A stretch of 64,000 nucleotides of DNA from positions 46,881,218-46,945,217 of the forward strand of contig NC_063448.1 of NCBI RefSeq assembly GCF_020379485.1. The letters are read 5' to 3'. Each line of letters begins with the position of its first letter. Position 1 is the stretch's first letter. Source of the DNA: Brassica napus. Taxonomy: Eukaryota > Streptophyta > Magnoliopsida > Brassicales > Brassicaceae. This document shows positions 32,810 to 44,768 of this stretch, piece by piece. The notes beneath the pieces are model-generated. The model was given only the letters and a program-made list of their open reading frames with translations, did no database searches and had not been told where the DNA came from. The position numbers were made by a program, and so were the translations under genes.

Positions 32810-34046
32810 TTTAGAATAGCTAAGGTATCTTTCTATAATGAAGTTGTTTTTTGAAATGATCTACCTATATAAATTTTATTTTAAAAAAAATTTAAGGTGT
32901 CTTTTTATAATTAAACTGTTTTAAAATGATGTGTTTATTTAAAATGTATTGCAATAGTATTATTTTAAAATAACTACTTTTAAATTGGAAAGTTGTGACT
33001 ATTCATTGAGTATCATTACAAAATAAACTACCTTTAAATTAGAAATATGCGACTATTTAAATTGAGAAGTTGTGACTATTCATATAAATACCACTTCAAA
33101 TATAACTACCTTTAAATCGAAAAGATGTTACTATTCAAATAGATCTTTGAAAAACTATAAATAGTCTATGTCCATGCTTTTGCTCAAAGTAAAATTTTCA
33201 CTAATCTAATAAAATTGTAAAGAAAAAAAAATCCTTACAGTTTTACAAATTTTTAGAAAAAAATTCAAATGATAATATGTACGATCATTCGATAGCAAAA
33301 ATAATTCTAAACAAGACAATAAAGTTATTATTTTTTCTACTAGATAAAATGTACTATGTTTTTCTTTCTCTTTCTTTCTTATAAAATTGTATTTCTGATT
33401 ATGTATGTTCCATCAATACATGATTCATGTCCTATAATTTCATACACTTAGATAAGAAAGTCTGATCACAACACTTAGGTTACATCCATTTTAATGACTG
33501 TTCATGATACATGTTCAAGGTCGACATAATTAAACGTTTGTAAATTGATGATTTGCATGCATTTAGGAATTCTGATGTTGGATTAGGAAGTAAAGAATCA
33601 TGTTGCTTAAACGTTGGACATTACATTCATAAACCATCTGTATACGCATGACATCTGGAAATGTTGCATTCTGGCATTTAAGTTTCTGGAAATATTGTTT
33701 TTTTTTTTGTAAATATGGAAATATTGTTTTGTTGTTTGTTTAAGGTTTTCTAAATTTTGACACACAAACGAACATGTGCAATGGTTGAATAAGTGCTTGA
33801 AATTTGTTTTTCTTTTGTGTCGAATTTTGTCAATAATAGTCATGCATTAGTGATTGCTTTGTTTTACAAATAGAATTCATAAAAATTGTTTTACAAGGAA
33901 TTCATGCGATTTATTCTGGAACTTTGTTTTGTTCACATGTGCATGCATATTAAGATTCTGAGGAATGAAAAATGCTTTGCATGCATGCGGTTTAATTACT
34001 CTAAAACTTTTTGTGATGGTTATAATCTTGTTGGTGAAAAGTCACA
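32810..34046. other. AT-rich intergenic DNA
   Basis: No gene is supported. A micro-insertion lies at 33687-33730. Confidence 0.5.
33687..33730. repeat. Micro-insertion: 14 bp with T-run, 15-bp flanking repeat
   Basis: TGGAAATATTGTTTT occurs at 33687-33701 and 33716-33730, flanking TTTTTTTGTAAATA. Confidence 0.65.
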
Positions 34047-34054
34047 ATTAATAC

Positions 34055-34610
34055 TAGGCCTGGAACTTATATCCGAGATCCGTTATCCGATCCGGAATTT
34101 GCTCGGATCCGATCCGAAAAACGGATATCAGGGGGGGTCCGGATCCGGATCTGGATCTTGATTTTACGGATTCAGCGGATCCGGATATGGATCCGGATAA
34201 TGAAATTTTAGGTCCGGATAATGAAATTTTAGGTCCGGATATCCGGATCCGAACTTACTATTTATTTAAAATATTTAAAATTTAATTATATTTATATATG
34301 TATGCTACATATAATTTTTATATAAAATAATGATTTTTTTTTAATTTTATTCAATTTCAATAATTTTTCATTTAAAAAAAATTAATAGGCTAAATAAATT
34401 AATAAATCATTTTAATTACCTAGTTTTTAATTTAATTTTTAATTTTTTTTTAAAAAAATGGGTTCAAATATCCGCGGATATCCGGGGAGCCCGAATCCGG
34501 ATCCGGATAGCAACTTTACGGATCCGGCGAATCCAGATCTGGATCCGGCGAATTCAGATCTGGATCCGGATATCTCAAAATACCTCTGATATCCGATCTG
34601 TCCAGGGCTA
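34055..34610. mobile_element. hAT-type non-autonomous element (GGATCCGGAT-rich)
   Basis: The termini are TAGGCCTGGAA and CCAGGGCTA (inverted), flanked by a perfect 8-bp duplication ATTAATAC (34047-34054 and 34611-34618). Both ends are packed with GGATCCGGAT/ATCCGGATCC units; the middle is AT-rich. There is no coding capacity. Confidence 0.92.
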
Positions 34611-34643
34611 ATTAATACTGTGAAAAGCTACTAGATATATTTT

Positions 34644-35920
34644 GGGAAATTGTTAAAAATACCATTTTCAAAGTACCACTTTTCATGTTTACACTAACCA
34701 CTTTTACTCTCATCTTTAATGAAGGGTTAAAGACATATATAACGACTTGATTAATTTTGACGAAAAAACATATGGTTAACTAATCTAAACTTAAAACATC
34801 AACTCTAAATCCTAAATCATCAACTCTAAACCCTAAACCATGAAAAATCAACTCTAAACCCTAAAACCCGAAACATCAACTCTAAACCCTAAACCTTCAA
34901 ATCTAAACCCTAAAACATCAATCTCTAAACCCTAAACGTAAACCCTAAACCATAAACCCTAAACCCTAAATCTAAACTTAAAACATCAACTCTAAATCCT
35001 AAATCATCAACTCTAAACCCTAAACCCCGAAACATCAACTCTAAACCCTAAACCCCGAAACATTAACTCTAAACCCTAAATTCTAAACCTTCAAATCTAA
35101 ACCCTAAAACATCAACTCTAAACCCTAAACGTAAACCCTAAACCCTATATTTTTTTTTCCTGAAATTCGAACCCTAAACCTTTAAATATAAACCCTAAAA
35201 CATCAATTCTAAACCCTAAACCCTAAAACCCTAAACCTTCAAATCTAAACCCTAAAACATCAACTCTATGGTTTTAGGGCTTTATGGTTTAGGGTTTAAG
35301 GTTTAGAGTTTAGGGTTTAGAGTTGAAGGTTTAGGGTTTAGGGTTTAGGGTTTAGAGCTGATGTTTTAGGGTTTAGGGTTAATTTTTAGGTTTTAGGGTT
35401 TAGAGTTTACTTTCTAGGGTTTAGGGTTTAGTGTTGATAGTTTAGTGTTTAGTGTTGATGGTTTAGGGTTTAGAGTTGAAGTTTAGGTTTAGAGTTGCTG
35501 TTTTAGGGTTTAGAGTTGATGGTTTAGGGTTTAGGATTTAGGGTTTAGAGTTGATGTTTCAGGGTTTAGGGTTCGTATTTCAAAAAAAATAATATAGGGT
35601 TTAGGATTGATGGTTTAGGATTTAGGGTTCGTATTTAAAAAAAATATAGAGTTTAGGATTGATGGTTTAGGGTTTAGAGTTGAGTTCTAGGGTTTAGGGT
35701 TTGAATTTCGAAATAGGATAAATCGAAAAAAATTTAAAAAATTATTTTTTGTTTTTCCAGATTTTTTATTTATTTAAATATCTATTTATTATATATATAA
35801 AGAACAAGGACATAAGAGTTTTTTGTCACTTAATGAAGAAAACATTTTTGAAAATGTCTTTTTAGTGGTGGTAAAGATGAAAAGTGGTAATATGAAAGTG
35901 CTAAACATGAAATTTCTCCA
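34644..35920. mobile_element. Mutator-like element carrying inverted telomere-like repeats
   Basis: The ends are degenerate long inverted repeats sharing TACCACTTTTCAT-TTTAC (left from GGGAAATTG at 34644; right ends GAAATTTCTCC at 35920). A 9-bp direct repeat ATATATTTT flanks them (34635-34643, 35921-35929), the TSD length of Mutator-like elements. Between the ends lie about 480 bp of CCCTAAA-type repeats, then about 440 bp of TTTAGGG-type repeats. No transposase gene seen. Confidence 0.8.
34790..35710. repeat. Interstitial telomere-like repeats, CCCTAAA arm then TTTAGGG arm
   Basis: Units such as CTAAACCCTAAA with ATCAACT spacers run to about 35268. The strand then switches to GGTTTAGGGTTTAG with AGTTGATG spacers, so the two arms are inverted copies of one degenerate array. 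Confidence 0.9.
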
Positions 35921-35929
35921 TATATTTTC

Positions 35930-38360
35930 TTTTATGAAAATACACCTTTTATATTGTTCAAAGGTGACAAATAAAAGAATGGTCATTAATTTCTTAATTA
36001 TTTGATAAACAATTATGGTGTAGGAAAGAATTCAGATGATTAATTAATAATTAATTATATGGTTAAGTGATCCATATAGTTTTAGGAATTCATGTAATTC
36101 TATAATATTAATAAGGAGAAAACCCATAATTCTTGGGTAATTCAAAATATGTAAAAATATGTGTTATCCCTAAAAAAATGTATTAGTTTAAAATAAATTA
36201 TCAAAATATTTAAAGATGTATTCTTTCATAGTAATTTGTTTTTTTTTCTTTCTAAAAATGCAATGGTTTATACAAAATTATAAAAATATGTAAAGATGAT
36301 TTTCACAATAAAAATTACATAAATTTTGAAGAGGTTGTCAAATTGTCTAAAAATGTAACTTTTCATTCTAAACTTGTAAATATTTTTAATGAATTTTCTT
36401 TTAGTTCTTTTTCATATATATTTTGTATATGTTTTCAATAATTTTTCAAATTATCTAAAAATTCTGAGGTAATTCAATTTTTTGAGTAATTAATTATTTA
36501 CAATATTATATTAAATATAAGGTTTTAAATTAAATTTTATGGATTATAATATCCTATTTTGTGTGGTTTTTAGAATAATGATTTGGTTTCGTTTATTCGG
36601 TTTCAAATAAAATATCCGAATCTATTTTGACAATATTTTTTATTAGTAGATAAGTATCAAAAAATGTAAAACAAGAACAGTTTTTTTATATGTGCACTTT
36701 TCCATTTATACATGAATTTGATATATGTATTATTTATTTAGTAAATATCTAATTACACTTAAATAGAGAATGATTGTTGAAAATTTAAGTAAATCTTTGT
36801 AATCATTTAAGTTAACTATTTCAATTTTCTGTATGAACAGTTGCAACTAATTAAATGAAACCATTGCAATATCTAGTGATGAACCATTGTAATTGTTAGT
36901 GGTTGTAGTATTTGGTGATGAATCATTACAATTTTTGTGGAATGCTATACCAATATATGATTCTTCGAAAGCAGTTAATTCCTTAGAAAAGTATAATTTC
37001 ACAAAAATACAAATAATAAAAAAGAAGAAGAATGCATGTGTAATTTACCAAGAAGAACATGTTGGACATGATTCTTACAGTTGCTATGCAATCATGTTTT
37101 CACTATACATATATTCTTACATGGTTTCAAATAAATTATGAATGTCCTACTCATCCTTATAAATTACCTTATCAGTTTAGTAAATTATTATGTTTAATTA
37201 GTTTTAAATATATTAAATTGTATTTCTAATTTCAAATAACTTACAGAAATAATAATAAGATATATATATATATATATATATATATTAATTGGTATGTACA
37301 TATTTATAGTTTCTAAAATTGTAAAACAAATATAATTTTAGTAGCATATATAAATAAATATAGACACGTGCAATCTATATTGTACGTTGAAAACAAAAAT
37401 AAACAGTTTATATAAAAATATTAGTTATAAAGTATGATATATATAATTTTATAAAATGAGTTTGCGTGTGACATCACACTGGTTCCTTACCTAGTTTTAT
37501 TAATAAAATACATAATTAAATAAATGTCAAATAAAATTATAATGTATATATTAATATAAAATAGCTTTTAGTGTAAATTTTAGTGTTGTGGTTAGAATTT
37601 TTTTTTAGTGTTGAAATTACACTAAAATAGTGTGGTTTTGACACTATTTTAGTGTTATAGATTGAAGATATTCTAAGTCCCGTAACTAATAAAAACTTTT
37701 CGACTAACCCCTGATATCTGATTACGATGAACATTTCTTTTGTCTCATCGCCTCAAATTTGTCAACAAGCTTGTTTTGTTACACTTTATTCTTCTCATCT
37801 AATTAATTTTTACTTTGTTGGTCAGCATTACGCATTACAATAGTATGTTTTATTAGAACATATTTAATGGGGAGTTCTTATGGTGAACTTCTTAGTTTTT
37901 TTAGTTAAAAGTTAAGAGACGGTTTCTTATATTCAGGTAAGAACTCCATCCTAATAACTCTCCATTAATCTGCTCTTAGGGTTCTATGTGATGTTTTTTT
38001 TTTCTTGCTATTCTACTCCATTATAAATGTTACAAAATCGGCACTATGGAGATTCGGTAACAAATAGTGAAATATAGGAAGCTCTAGTTTCTTTTATCCC
38101 CAATGAAATCAATAATTCCAGAGAAATCAAAAGGCATGGAGGTGTCTGATTGGTAGGGAGCTCTTCACATCCAAACATTAAATTTAATCGGTCCATTTCC
38201 GAAATAATACCGTGGCCCCATGAAACCGACTTGTTACACCATACGCACCTTACAGTCTGTTACCACGTTTATTATTCCTCCAAAATTAGAAGATAAAAAT
38301 ATGTATATTTATTACCCTTTTTCTCTTCGGCGCACATCATGAACATTTTTAAATAATATA
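35930..38360. other. AT-rich intergenic DNA with one perfect hairpin
   Basis: No gene is supported in 2.4 kb; open frames here are short and random-looking. An (AT)n run lies near 37261-37285 and a hairpin at 37619-37655. Confidence 0.55.
37619..37655. repeat. Perfect 15-bp inverted repeat (hairpin)
   Basis: ACACTAAAATAGTGT at 37619-37633 and its exact reverse complement at 37641-37655 are separated by GGTTTTG. The surrounding ACACTAAAA-rich sequence suggests a MITE relic. Confidence 0.7.
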
Positions 38361-38368
38361 CTATGTTA

Positions 38369-39058
38369 CATATTTTTTTTTTGTCATCTCGTAAATTTAT
38401 ATTAACTTGAACAACAAAGTACACAAAACCATCAAAGGTGATCGAACTTTTCTGGAGCCATAAGCCAGTGAAGTGATGGACACCATCCAGAAACACATAT
38501 TGGTACAAACATTGAAACTAGACACTAGATTAAAAGATGAAAGCAAAGTTGAAAATGATGGTAGAGATACATGAAAGACTGCAACAATGGTGAAGCTTAT
38601 TGGAAACGGACGAAGATATGAGAGTGAGAGCAGTGCACACCTAATTATTTGAGTTGCAAGATAGTAACCAAGAGCGCTTCCATCCGTGAAACCCGCTCCA
38701 ACACCACACATAGAACTAACGAGAACTCATCAACAATTAACACATGTTGAGAAGAACGATGAGATAGATTGGAAACACATGAACATCACCAACACATAAC
38801 CTGAATCGAGAGAGGTTAGAATCGTTAACCGTCGATGTAATCACCCTTCAATCCCAACTAAGACTGGCCATTGGACCTTGAGTGGGCTCTCCACGCGCCT
38901 CATACGCACCAACACCCCACAGCGAAGCCTATAAAAGCTTCCTGAACACAACTTATTCACACAGCCGGTAACTGGATAAAAACCACTCCAAATCCAGGAC
39001 TAACATGATCAACTCGGCGGCAATCGACCAACAATAAAGCATTCGCTCCGCTAAACAG
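38369..39058 (-). mobile_element. LINE-like 3' end, truncated by an LTR fragment
   Basis: Read on the minus strand, the segment ends ...GTTGTTCAAGTTAATATAAA, a short AT-rich stretch, then about 11 A (T-run at 38369-38379), the look of Brassicaceae LINE 3' ends. No ORF2 domain is left. The 5' side stops where the LTR fragment at 39059 begins. Confidence 0.5.
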
Positions 39059-39697
39059 TTAAGCACCAAAACCCCAAAAACCTATTATTGAACAAACACT
39101 TGTTCAATATAAAACTGCAATTTACTTTTAAAACTCTTAAAACATCTTTGCTTAACAAATCATATTAGAATCCTTAGGTTCCCTAGCTCCCTGTGAATTC
39201 GATCCCTAAGTACTAAAACTCGACCTCTTATTTGAGAGAGTATAAATCACTCATTAGAGTAATTTGAGTGGTATCAAATTTGGCGCCGTTGCCGGGGAGC
39301 TTTGATCGCCTATTTTCTAATTTTTGTTAAGTATTCTGACAGAAAATATTTTCTTGGATTTTCAGGTACATGCCTAGCAGTACCAGAAGCAACAAGGAAT
39401 CCCAATTGATATTCTCACCAGATCCTGCAAGTTTAGAACGCACGATCCGTAAGGAAGCGCGCTCCCTATTGACCGACAACAACACTTCTGTGTCGCTCGA
39501 TTCCGCTCAACCACCGTCGACCCAGACACCAGTCCCGTCGACCGATTCTCGCTCACCCCTGTCGATCGACAACACAAACCTTCCATCGACCGATACCCTT
39601 CACCCGAAATCGATCGACATTCCATCTCGGACATCGATCGATACTGAACCACGAGACATGGTTGCGCCTTTGATACTTGTTCGGGACAACAATGGAG
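39059..39697 (+). mobile_element. Athila-type gypsy fragment: LTR end, primer site, start of gag
   Basis: 39059-39276 is the last part of an LTR (ends GTATCA). TGGCGCCGTTGCCGGGGA at 39281-39298 is a primer-binding site matching the 3' end of tRNA-Asp. The gag frame opens with ATG at 39370 (MPSSTRSNKESQ) and continues to 39697, where it is cut by another LTR. The same segment recurs, nearly identical, at 45939-46580. Confidence 0.85.
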
Positions 39698-40594
39698 ACA
39701 TGTGTGGGAACCGAAATTCGCACTGTCGATTTCCGTTTAAATTAGGAAACTAAAAAAACCCTAATTTCCCAGAGGTCTCAGAGATCTGTTAATACCACAC
39801 ACTAAGCAATCAGAACACGAGATATCAACGACAAAGTACAAAAATCGTAAAAAGAGAGCAAAATAGATCTTATTCCGAATCCGTGTTTGAGCGTTACAAC
39901 AAGGTATAAGCCTGGGCTCGAGAGCTGTCGGCGAGATTCCTAGTTCTAGCAACCCTAAGACGGCTAAACCTAATTGAGTTGCAACTCGAAATAACAAAAA
40001 CGGAAATATGCCTAAATCGCTCTAAGTGCTAAGTTTGCTCCGAAAAAAGTCTCTCCCCATGCCTCTCGCGTAGGACTCCTTATATACTGGCTCCTAGGTC
40101 GGTTTATGCTTTTCCTGTTCTGCCCTTAAGCCGTCATAGCATAAAAATGGAGATATTCCATTTTTTTCGATCTTCGTAATTATCTTCAAAATTTCGTATT
40201 TATCCACGGAAACTTGACATTTATCTTTCCTTGCGAACCAAGCGTAAAACGTCATGCGGCTTACGGGCTGTTGGTTAAGAAATCGTAAGTTGGGCCGCGA
40301 GTCATGTCTTAAGTCCCTTTGGGCCGTCTTCTGACTCGAAGCGTTTATTACGGCTTCTTTCGATAAAGAACGAATTTTCCGCGATTTTTACCGTAAAGTT
40401 TGATCGATGACTTAGAATGGCGGGAAACATGAAATGGGTTCGCTACGGTCTTCGGGAGATAGCATCGAAGGGTAGACGAGAATGCATGGACTAATGTCGT
40501 ATCGACGTTTCGGAAGAGCTCACTTGCTACGTAGCGACCGAGCGGAACAGACGCTCGGTTACTACGTAGCGACCGAGCTTGGCTCGAGCTCACA
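39698..40594. mobile_element. Solo LTR-like segment of a second retrotransposon family
   Basis: It begins about TGTGTGGGAACC (39701) and ends GAGCTCACA (40594), about 0.9 kb, with TG...CA ends. TACGTAGCGACCGAGC occurs twice near the end, and GCTCGGT...ACCGAGC can form a hairpin. TGGAG lies at 39693-39697 and 40595-40599, a possible 5-bp duplication, though the flanks come from different sources (gag left, inverted LTR right). Confidence 0.6.
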
Positions 40595-43500
40595 TGGAGC
40601 TAGGTAACCAATTAGATCTAATAGTTATATGATTAAGCTAGGCTAATAGTTTATAAAGTAGTAAATAAATAATGCAAAGCAGTAAACAAGTTGAACAAGA
40701 CTATTGTTCAACTTGGCAAGAAGTTTGTTTGATGGAAGGATGGTTTGCTAGATCTAGGGTTTCTATTCAGGTAATCATGATTATAATGATATAGAGGCTA
40801 ATTGTTGCTTGCAAGATATTATAGAACTCAACTGGGAGTACAAATCTAACAACTTCCGTTGTACAGACAGTCTAATATCTAGATCTTGGATCTCAACTCT
40901 CGTTTTATTGATCACAAGAAAGTGTTGATCGATATTCCAATGGGCGTATCGATCAATACACCTTTTGCACCGTCGATCGATTATTCGAGTGTGATATAGA
41001 TCGGCGCGCTCTAGTCAAGCTTTATGCGCAGGTTGATTATGTGTTCACTAGGGTTCCTAAATCAACTCTTGATGTTTCTAGCAATCCTAGCTCAATAGAA
41101 TTCAGTTCTGAGAAAAGACCAAGCGATGGCATTGTGCCTAATGATTCTAAGATCAGGGTTCTAGTTCATGAGTCTAGAACACAAGCAGTAAGAACAATCC
41201 AATGATGAATATCACAACTTAGCAGTACTATATTTTAGGCTAATCCCACATAACCTATCTGAACCCTAAACCTAACAGGTGGATCTACTCAATCATGAAG
41301 TTGTCACAGAAAATCATAGATGAATAGATATAATAGAATAGATAAAAGCAATGAAAACCAAAGGAGTTCCAGGAGGACTCTGAAGGAGTTCCTCCTTTCT
41401 CCCCTAACTAAGAACAAGAATCAAAGAAAGCTTAGCCGTCAACAATGGCTTAGAAAACACATAAATATGGTTTCTGGTCGTCCAAGGGTATAATGGTAAT
41501 TTGGGGTTGGTTCTGGGCTTTAGTCGGTCATAAAATATGCTTGGTCCGCATTCTGGCATCCATATCGATCGATATCAAGAGTTCTGCATCGATCGACATA
41601 CGTTCCTCTTCTCAACAGCTTCCTCTCGCGAGGCAGACTGACTACTCTTCAGTAAAACGGGGATAACTTCCGCTACATGATGCTTATTGACCTCAAACCG
41701 GTGGTATTGGAAATCTAACTCAAAGCTCTATCTTGTATAAAAAGTTGAGCTCAATCTAACGGTCGGAAGGTCTCCATACATAGCTAGACATCTGACACGT
41801 CTACGCAGCTCTGCACTCAAAAGGCTCCAAAAGACACCAAAATCACCACTTTCCTCCAAAACGTACCTGAACCTGTAAATACTCTAAATAGACTCTATAT
41901 AATAGTAATTAGTTATTAAAACACTTATAGACCATGGCTAAAATTGGGTAAAATCCATGGTCTATCAACTCCCTCAGACTTACCCTTTTGCTTGCCCTCA
42001 AGCAAAACAAACAGGCAGTCTCTCTGAAAGTGGTTTGAAAACAGCAGGGACTCACATGATTTATTAACTTAGAATCATCACCTCTACAATATTGCAATCC
42101 ACATCTAAGAGTCCTAATCACAAAAGCACATTATACCATATCCTAGCTTAGCAACCAAATTCACCTAGCCAACAACTTAGCAAATCCTGTCTGACATTCC
42201 CCTCTACCAACCTCATTTCTTAACATAAATAAAAGTGCAGGCTTTACCTTGGGAGTATCGATCACATGATGCAAGGATTTTCAAACAAGTATCTGGATCT
42301 GCAGGTAAAAGTTAGTTCATATCTTTTCTCTCTACTAATTTCGCTTTTTAGTCAAAGTCTGCTTATATTGCAAGATCATTGACCAAGATTGGATATGCTT
42401 CCATGAATGAAGCCTTAATGGTGGTTGCCACCGAGTCCTGTTCACTTCTTTTTGACCTATATCCAAGAATTCATATGAATCGAACCTTGATGATTGCCGC
42501 CACCAAGTCCCGTTCGAATTCTTTTTGTTGGAATCCTTATGAAGCAAGCCTTAATAGTTGTAGCCACCAAGTCCTGTTTAGATTCCACCTAACTAACACC
42601 TATATATATATATATAAATTTTTTTTTTTCTTTCTTTCTTTTTCGTTTTTTTTTTTTGAAAATTAATATCTCTACCTATAAATCTAGGGTCAAAATAGAG
42701 AGAGAAAAAGTGATAAATCTACACAAGGCTTTACCTTCCAGACTTGTTTGAAGAATCCGTTCCCATGTATACCAAGCCCCAAGACAAGCAGTTGTGTCAG
42801 GTTTAGTGTTGGAGGTCAGCTTTGGTTCCTTCATACAATCTCAGCAAGTGTGGATAGTTGACAGGTTGATCCACTTTAGTATCTTTAGTACTATTTGCAA
42901 TTAGTAAATCTAGAATGGTGCTAAAGAGTGGTTAGATATCTAGCAAAATCTATAAGTTCATAATCTCCTTCTTGACTCAATAAAACTCTTTTGAAAACAT
43001 TTTGTTAAGACTCATGAACACACTAATATCAGTAAACATCCCCCCAGACTTAAATTACACAGTCCCCAGTGTATATCTAGTCGGAGTTATGGTAATAACA
43101 TAAACATAAGTACAAAATTTAACAAGTAAGAACGATAACCTGCTCAGTGTCGATCGACACAATGAAGTGACAATCGATCGATGTTGATGAAGTGCTGTCG
43201 ATCGATATCGAGCTGGTCTCATTGGTCGATGTGCTGACTAAAACACAATATTAGTAGAACCTCCCCCAGACTTAAACAACACTATCTCCAGTGTTATACA
43301 TTATAAGATTGGTGGGAAAATAAATCATAAGGACAACATGTAACAAGGAAAAACGGTATACCTGACTTTGATGTGAGTGCCAACCAACACAGTTAAGTGG
43401 TGATCAATACTCTTGAAGCTCTGTCGATCGACACATTTAAGTGGCGATCGATCGATGCTAGTGATGCTCTGTCGATCGATGTTACGCGGACATCGTAGAT

Positions 43501-43959
43501 CCTCATGCAAACTCGTCTTCCTCAGATCTTTTCCTTTAGCCTAAGATAAATAAAACACTAAAAGTCAGTAATAGATAACAAATAAAACCAATCCAAATTT
43601 TTTTTCCGGTGAATAGTAACTGGTACAGTGCCCTGCTACAGTATCGCAGCTATAATAACTCCCGATTTTCTGCTACAGTGTCGATCAATTTCCTTGCTAC
43701 AGTGTCGATCGATGCTACAATGCGGTTGCTACAGTACCGTCGTTACTGTTCATCCACCCTTTTTTTTGACCTGCAAGAAATAAAAATTTTAATCAGTAAC
43801 AATCTAAACTAAACTGAAAGAAATTACCTAATAGTGGGTTGCCTCCCACTCAGCGCTTTGTTATAGTCATTTAGCTTGACTTTGGAGATCTGATTTAGTC
43901 CGGATGAGAATGAGAACATGCTCCAAATCAAGTGTCATTGTCTGCTCTCTAAAGCTTTA

Positions 43960-44723
43960 TCATTCTTGTGTGAAAGCCTCCTCCATAGACTCTTCTCCTT
44001 TGTCTATCATCTCAGCAATATGGAGTGCTCGAAGCTTTGCAAATGGCTGTGAGAAGCATCTGCTGCGCACTCTGGATTTTCTGACACCATCTGAGAAGTG
44101 AGGAATAAATGATAACTGAGAATCACCCTTGATCTTTTTTCTCTTCTTCCAATTCCTCTTCTTCTTTCCCCAGACTTGTCTGATGCGTGGTGGTATCTCC
44201 ATCCTTAAGATTTCCATGCACATCAAATTCCTTATGCTCTAATACGCGTCCAGTGTCGATCGACGATGAAGTGGTACTGTCGATCGATGGTGATGCGGTA
44301 GTATCGATCGATGGTGAAGTGGTAGTGTCAATCGATGCCGGTTTGTTGGTGTCGATCGATGGTATCCGGTCGCTGTTGATCGATACTGGTTCTGCTGGGC
44401 CCTTATCGACTTCATCTTAGAAATCACAACCCTTTCTGAGAAGCTTCTACGTGCTGAGGATCATCCAATACCTCAATGTAAGAACTGAACTGCATACTTC
44501 TATCTGGTGGGATAGGAGATTCAGCTTCAAATACAGCGCATGGAACTACAATCTTCACAGGATCATGTATCCTCTTCACTCTTTTGTGAAACCCATCTGC
44601 TTCTTCTGTCCAGATAGGTGATCTCTGATGTTTAGGGACAGCAAGGTGTGAGGCTTTAGACATGTACATCCTCTCCTCAATCGGTTCCATCTCAATTATG
44701 CAACCTGGCGGAACGTCTAGCAA
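43960..44723 (-). pseudogene. 3' ORF remnants of the minus gypsy element, with SID repeats
   Basis: Two short frames (44723-44424, including an HQRSPIWTEEADGFHKRVKR-like stretch, and 44226-43960) flank a block of TCGATCGAT repeats (44250-44390). I recognise no enzyme domain. They correspond in position to the 3' ORF region before the LTR. Confidence 0.5.
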
Positions 44724-44768
44724 TGGGAATCGATCGATATTAGGTGGTTGGTGTCGATCGATAAGTGG

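Noticed and set aside
34790..35710. Ancient head-to-head telomere fusion
   Set aside because: The order is CCCTAAA then TTTAGGG, opposite to a telomere fusion, and the tract lies within a TIR/TSD-bounded element.
36893..37141. 82-residue plus-strand frame
   Set aside because: AT-rich random-looking composition, no motif, no promoter or splice context.
38397..38711. 104-residue minus-strand frame
   Set aside because: It falls in a LINE-like 3' end and has no recognisable domain.
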